A stretch of 9,751 nt of DNA from positions 2,700 through 12,450 of the forward strand of contig PMZX01000232.1 of assembly GCA_003170035.1 (NCBI GenBank), read 5' to 3'. This document shows, piece after piece, positions 6,855 through 9,751 of the stretch. The position numbers were made by a program, and so were the translations under genes. How positions within the stretch are numbered: position 1 is the first letter of the stretch; each line of letters begins with the position of its first letter. The DNA comes from Myxococcales bacterium. GTDB taxonomy: Bacteria; Myxococcota_A; Polyangia; Fen-1088. Below the pieces are notes generated by a model. That model made no database searches and had not been told where the DNA came from. It worked only from the letters and a program-made list of their open reading frames with translations.

Positions 6855-8069
6855 TCAACCGCTGGGCGCGTCGGGCGAGAGCTCGGCACTCGATTCTGGC
6901 TGCGCAGCCTGCGCATCGGGTTCGGGCGCCAGGTTGAGCTCGTAGGCCGCGCGCAAGGCGGGAGTCGAAAGGATGCGCAACCCCTCGTCCAGGACTTCGC
7001 GAATCGTCTCGATCGCGGATTTCAACTCGTGGGCCAACTCCGGCCCCAAGGACTCAGGCGAGCACTCCCTGACCAGACGCTGGTGGGCGCGCCGGATCTC
7101 GGTCGCGTCCGCCTGTCGATCCACGCCCAGGACCAGGAAGTAGTCGCCCTCTTGTGCCAGCGCCTGTCGCGCCAGCACCCTTTCACGCGCGATCTGCAGA
7201 TCGCGCACGCCGATGCGCGATCCCTCGTGGCCCCTGCCCCCAGACCGTGCCGACCGCAGGGCCCCAAAGCATGACAAGGCGAAAGCGATCTGCCAGACCG
7301 TCGCATCGGGTAGGCCACTGGAGCGCGCGACCTCGTCCAACGAACGTACCCCATCGAACAGCGGAGGCACGCGCGCCTCCACCGGATCGGGTAGCATTTG
7401 CTTGACCACGTCGGCCGAACTGCCCGACTCGTCGAGCACTAGGAGGTTCTTGGCGGAGCCGACGTGAGCCGCGATCTTCTCCGCAGAATAGCCAAGCGCG
7501 AGCCCTTCGCGGACCAAAGCAGCGGGATGGCGGAGAAGACGCGTCCTTTCAGGCCCGGCAACCATCCCGGGCTCGATTTGCCAGCGGCCAGCGGTCCAGC
7601 CGAACAGCGAAAGAATGATGCTTTCGTAGTGACGACGTACCGCCGGCAGCAACTCATCACTGCGCAGGAGGCCCAGGTCGACCAGCACCCCGCCAACCTT
7701 GCGCCCAGAAGCATCGACGATCTTCTCCACCTCTTCGCGCTGGCGCGCCGACACAACCCGTTCGCGAACCAGCATGGCCAGCATGCGATCCGCCACGTCA
7801 TTCGACGCGGCCATCACGGGCAAACCGGCCTCGAAATAGACGCTCTTCTCCACCGACTCCTGTCCGATCCGCAGACGGCCGGTGGTTCCGTCGCTGAAAA
7901 TGCGGCCCATCAGGACGGGCAGGTCGATCTCGGCCAGCTCGCCGGCCGAGGCGGGGCCCTCATCCCCCACGTCCTCCAGTGCCGTCGACATCTCAGACTC
8001 GATGACATCGTCGATGCCCGCGGCCAATCGGCCGAGCAGATGCGACAGGTCCTGGTTCACCGGTGCCAT
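6855..8069 (-). CDS. DUF4388-domain protein with a degenerate DnaJ-like C-terminal domain
   Basis: This 404-residue soluble protein has no signal peptide. After an acidic leader (1-46), residues about 47-165 match the DUF4388 (PatA N-terminal-like) pattern, seen as LMGRIFSDGTTGRLRIG, VYFEAGLPVMA and the helical VDLGLL...HYESIILSLFGW stretch. A middle part (about 185-290) contains LFDGVRSLDEVARSSGLP, a winged-helix-like repeat common after DUF4388. Residues 309-375 resemble a J domain (DYFLVLGVDRQADATEIRRAHQRLV...LSTPALRAAYEL), but the HPD tripeptide needed to stimulate Hsp70 is replaced by CSP (336-338). Co-chaperone activity of the usual kind is therefore unlikely, and the fold may serve protein contacts. 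The tail is rich in Ala, Glu and Pro. The start overlaps the priA stop by one base (TGATG); a GTG at 8072 is an equally coupled alternative. Its function is unknown; DUF4388 proteins in myxobacteria are often linked to signalling. Confidence 0.85.
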   Translation of the reverse strand: MAPVNQDLSHLLGRLAAGIDDVIESEMSTALEDVGDEGPASAGELAEIDLPVLMGRIFSDGTTGRLRIGQESVEKSVYFEAGLPVMAASNDVADRMLAMLVRERVVSARQREEVEKIVDASGRKVGGVLVDLGLLRSDELLPAVRRHYESIILSLFGWTAGRWQIEPGMVAGPERTRLLRHPAALVREGLALGYSAEKIAAHVGSAKNLLVLDESGSSADVVKQMLPDPVEARVPPLFDGVRSLDEVARSSGLPDATVWQIAFALSCFGALRSARSGGRGHEGSRIGVRDLQIARERVLARQALAQEGDYFLVLGVDRQADATEIRRAHQRLVRECSPESLGPELAHELKSAIETIREVLDEGLRILSTPALRAAYELNLAPEPDAQAAQPESSAELSPDAPSG

Positions 8070-9751
8070 CACAACACGCTTTGTGGATCGACGTCGATAG
8101 CCAGGCGCAGGTCACGCGGCAGCTTCACCTCCGCAGCGGCCCGTGCCACCGCCAGTAGTCTGGCCCGGTCGGTCCCGGCCAGCCAGATCTGATAGCGGCT
8201 GCGGCCGCGCAGCCTGCCAATGGGCGCCTCGGCCGGCCCCAGCACAAGGATGGCGTTGCCCGCCTGCGCGCGGGCGCGGGCCGCTGCGTCCGCGGCAGCG
8301 GTGCGAACCGAAGCTTCATGACGGCCGTCCAAGCGAAGCGCGATCATACGCGAAAACGGGGGATAGCTCGCGCTTTCTCGCCGCGCCAGCTCATCGCGCA
8401 CGAAGCCCTCGTAGTCATGGTCGCGCAGAAACTGTATGGCCGGGTGCTCCGGGCAGAAAGTCTGCACCACGATGCGGCCCGGCCGATCGCCACGGCCGGC
8501 CCGACCCGCAACCTGTTCGAGGAGCTGAAAGGTCCGCTCGGCCGCGCGGAAGTCGGGCAGATGCATGCCCTGGTCAGGCTGCAGCACGCCCACCAGGGTG
8601 ACACCGCCGAAGTCGTGCCCTTTGGTAACCATCTGGGTTCCCACCAGAATGTCGATCTCGCGTTCGTGCACGCGGGCCAGGAGTCTTTCCAATTGGTCGC
8701 GATGGCCGTCGGTGGTGTCCCGGTCCAGCCGTGCGACGCGGGCCCCGGGAAAGAGGGCGCGCACTACGCTCTCCACCCGCTCGGTGCCGGTTCCCAGCCC
8801 TTCCAGTGCGGCCTGTTTGCACGCCGGACAGCGAGGGGGAATGGCCTCCGCTCGCCCGCAGTAGTGGCAGATAAGCTTGGCGCGCCCGCGGTGTAGGGTC
8901 ATGGACACGTCACAGCTCAAACAGCGCAGGACGGCGCCGCAAGCCTGGCAGTGCATGAGCGTGGAAAAGCCACGCCGGTTGAGAAAGAGAATGGTCTGCT
9001 CGCCGGCAGCCAGGGCGTCGGCCACGGCCTGGGCCAGCGGCGGCGCGAGCAGGTGGTCGGGCCCCAGTTGGTGGCGCCGCAGATCGATGATTTCGACCGG
9101 CGGCAAGGGCCGAGCCGCTGCGGCGGGATTCGCTCGCGTAGGTAGATGCAGGCGAGAGAAGCGCCCGATCTGCACGTTGCGAAAACTCTCCAGCGACGGT
9201 GTGGCCGACCCCAGCACCACGACAGCCTTGGCCTGGTGGGCGCGCATCACGGCCAGATCCCGACCGTGGTAGCGCACGCCTTCCTCCTGCTTGAAGGATC
9301 CGTCGTGCTCCTCGTCCACCACCACCACGGCCAGCGCGCGCACGGGCGCGAACACGGCCGAACGTGCACCCACCGCGATGCCGACCTCGCCACTGCGCAA
9401 ACGGCGCCAGGCCGCCAGACGGTCCGCAGGCGGCAGGGCACTGTGCAGAACCGCCACGTCGTCGCCGAAACGAGCGCGAAAGCGTGCCGCCAGTTGCGGG
9501 GTCAGCGCGATCTCGGGCACCAGCACCAGCGCCCCCTTCCCTTGCCGCCGCGCCTCGGCGATGAGGCGCAGGTAGACTTCGGTCTTTCCCGAACCGGTGA
9601 TGCCGTGGAGCAAGAAGCCGCTGTATCCCTTGCCCAATGCCGCCCGGCACGCTTCGAACGCGGCCTGCTGGTGCGGGTTCAGAATCGGAGGCTCGACTAC
9701 TGGCAAAGAGGCAATTCGCGCCTCCTCTTTTCGCCGGCTCTTGGTCGGACC
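8069..9751 (-). CDS. priA: Primosomal protein N' (replication restart helicase PriA), 5' end outside the window
   Basis: PriA is a 3'-to-5' DNA helicase that recognises stalled or collapsed replication forks and reloads the replisome. The visible 560 residues cover the helicase and C-terminal parts; about 200 N-terminal residues (the 3'-DNA-binding and winged-helix domains) should lie beyond base 9751, and the frame stays open to the edge. Counting from that edge, Walker A is GITGSGKTE (50-58), motif II is DEEH (146-149) and GSATPS is motif III. Eight cysteines between C268 and C311, in CQAC, CLSC, CHYC and CPAC pairs, form the two zinc sites typical of PriA. GTQMVTKGHDF and QVAGRAGRGDRPG are motifs V and VI. 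The C-terminus ends DVDPQSVL, as is common in the family. It leads a tight operon, its stop overlapping the next start. A TTG at 9706 is not the true start, because conserved PriA sequence continues upstream. Confidence 0.97.
   Translation of the reverse strand, partial: GPTKSRRKEEARIASLPVVEPPILNPHQQAAFEACRAALGKGYSGFLLHGITGSGKTEVYLRLIAEARRQGKGALVLVPEIALTPQLAARFRARFGDDVAVLHSALPPADRLAAWRRLRSGEVGIAVGARSAVFAPVRALAVVVVDEEHDGSFKQEEGVRYHGRDLAVMRAHQAKAVVVLGSATPSLESFRNVQIGRFSRLHLPTRANPAAAARPLPPVEIIDLRRHQLGPDHLLAPPLAQAVADALAAGEQTILFLNRRGFSTLMHCQACGAVLRCLSCDVSMTLHRGRAKLICHYCGRAEAIPPRCPACKQAALEGLGTGTERVESVVRALFPGARVARLDRDTTDGHRDQLERLLARVHEREIDILVGTQMVTKGHDFGGVTLVGVLQPDQGMHLPDFRAAERTFQLLEQVAGRAGRGDRPGRIVVQTFCPEHPAIQFLRDHDYEGFVRDELARRESASYPPFSRMIALRLDGRHEASVRTAAADAAARARAQAGNAILVLGPAEAPIGRLRGRSRYQIWLAGTDRARLLAVARAAAEVKLPRDLRLAIDVDPQSVL

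Noticed and set aside
6851..6916. 22-residue N-terminal extension of fmt
   Set aside because: Fmt proteins begin directly with the MRVIFFG-type strand; the extension overlaps the end of the DUF4388 gene.
8070..8072. GTG at 8072 as the start of the DUF4388 gene
   Set aside because: It is possible (GTGA overlap), but the adjacent ATG at 8069 in a TGATG overlap is the simpler choice; the difference is one residue.
9704..9706. TTG as the start of priA
   Set aside because: The frame continues open to the window edge, and PriA needs about 200 more N-terminal residues, so the gene is cut by the window rather than starting here.

Overview
The window looks like chromosomal, high-GC DNA from a myxobacterium (phylum Myxococcota). 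This rests on a MYXO-CTERM-type surface-sorting segment, a beta-barrel protein resembling the M. xanthus MXAN_2562 family next to an MXAN_2561-like Fn3 protein, and a DUF4388 protein, a domain abundant in this phylum. No insertion sequence, CRISPR array, phage gene or integrase is visible. Coding density is very high and no gap reaches 300 bases.

Layout, left to right. Bases 1-27 hold the last codons of a + strand gene with an Ala/Lys-rich tail. It converges on a minus-strand pair: a lipoprotein M16 zinc peptidase (776-3592) followed after 6 bases by a CPBP-family intramembrane protease (62-769). Divergent from the M16 gene, across about 60 bases, is yacG (3655-3867, +), a small zinc protein that inhibits DNA gyrase. 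It is followed by a tRNA-Pro(CGG) gene (3947-4020, +).

The right-hand 5.7 kb is read on the minus strand: priA (5' end outside the window), then a DUF4388 protein with a degenerate J-like domain, then fmt, then a 604-residue envelope protein. priA overlaps the DUF4388 gene by one base (TGATG), and the DUF4388 gene is 4 bases from fmt, so these three form a tight operon. The envelope gene lies 60 bases further on and has its own ribosome binding site. It converges on the tRNA with only 19 bases between them.

The gene set is mostly housekeeping: replication restart, initiator tRNA formylation, gyrase control and a tRNA. Envelope and proteolysis genes are mixed in. The most unusual item is the 604-residue protein. 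One open frame contains an export signal, an Fn3 domain, an internal MYXO-CTERM-like segment, a second signal peptide and an outer-membrane beta-barrel. In relatives I recall, these parts are two adjacent genes. Its topology is compatible with a precursor cut into two proteins, but a lost stop codon or a sequencing indel is a serious alternative. A CPBP protease, the superfamily to which the proposed MYXO-CTERM sorting enzymes (myxosortases) belong, lies about 3.3 kb away from it. No convincing entirely new system is present.
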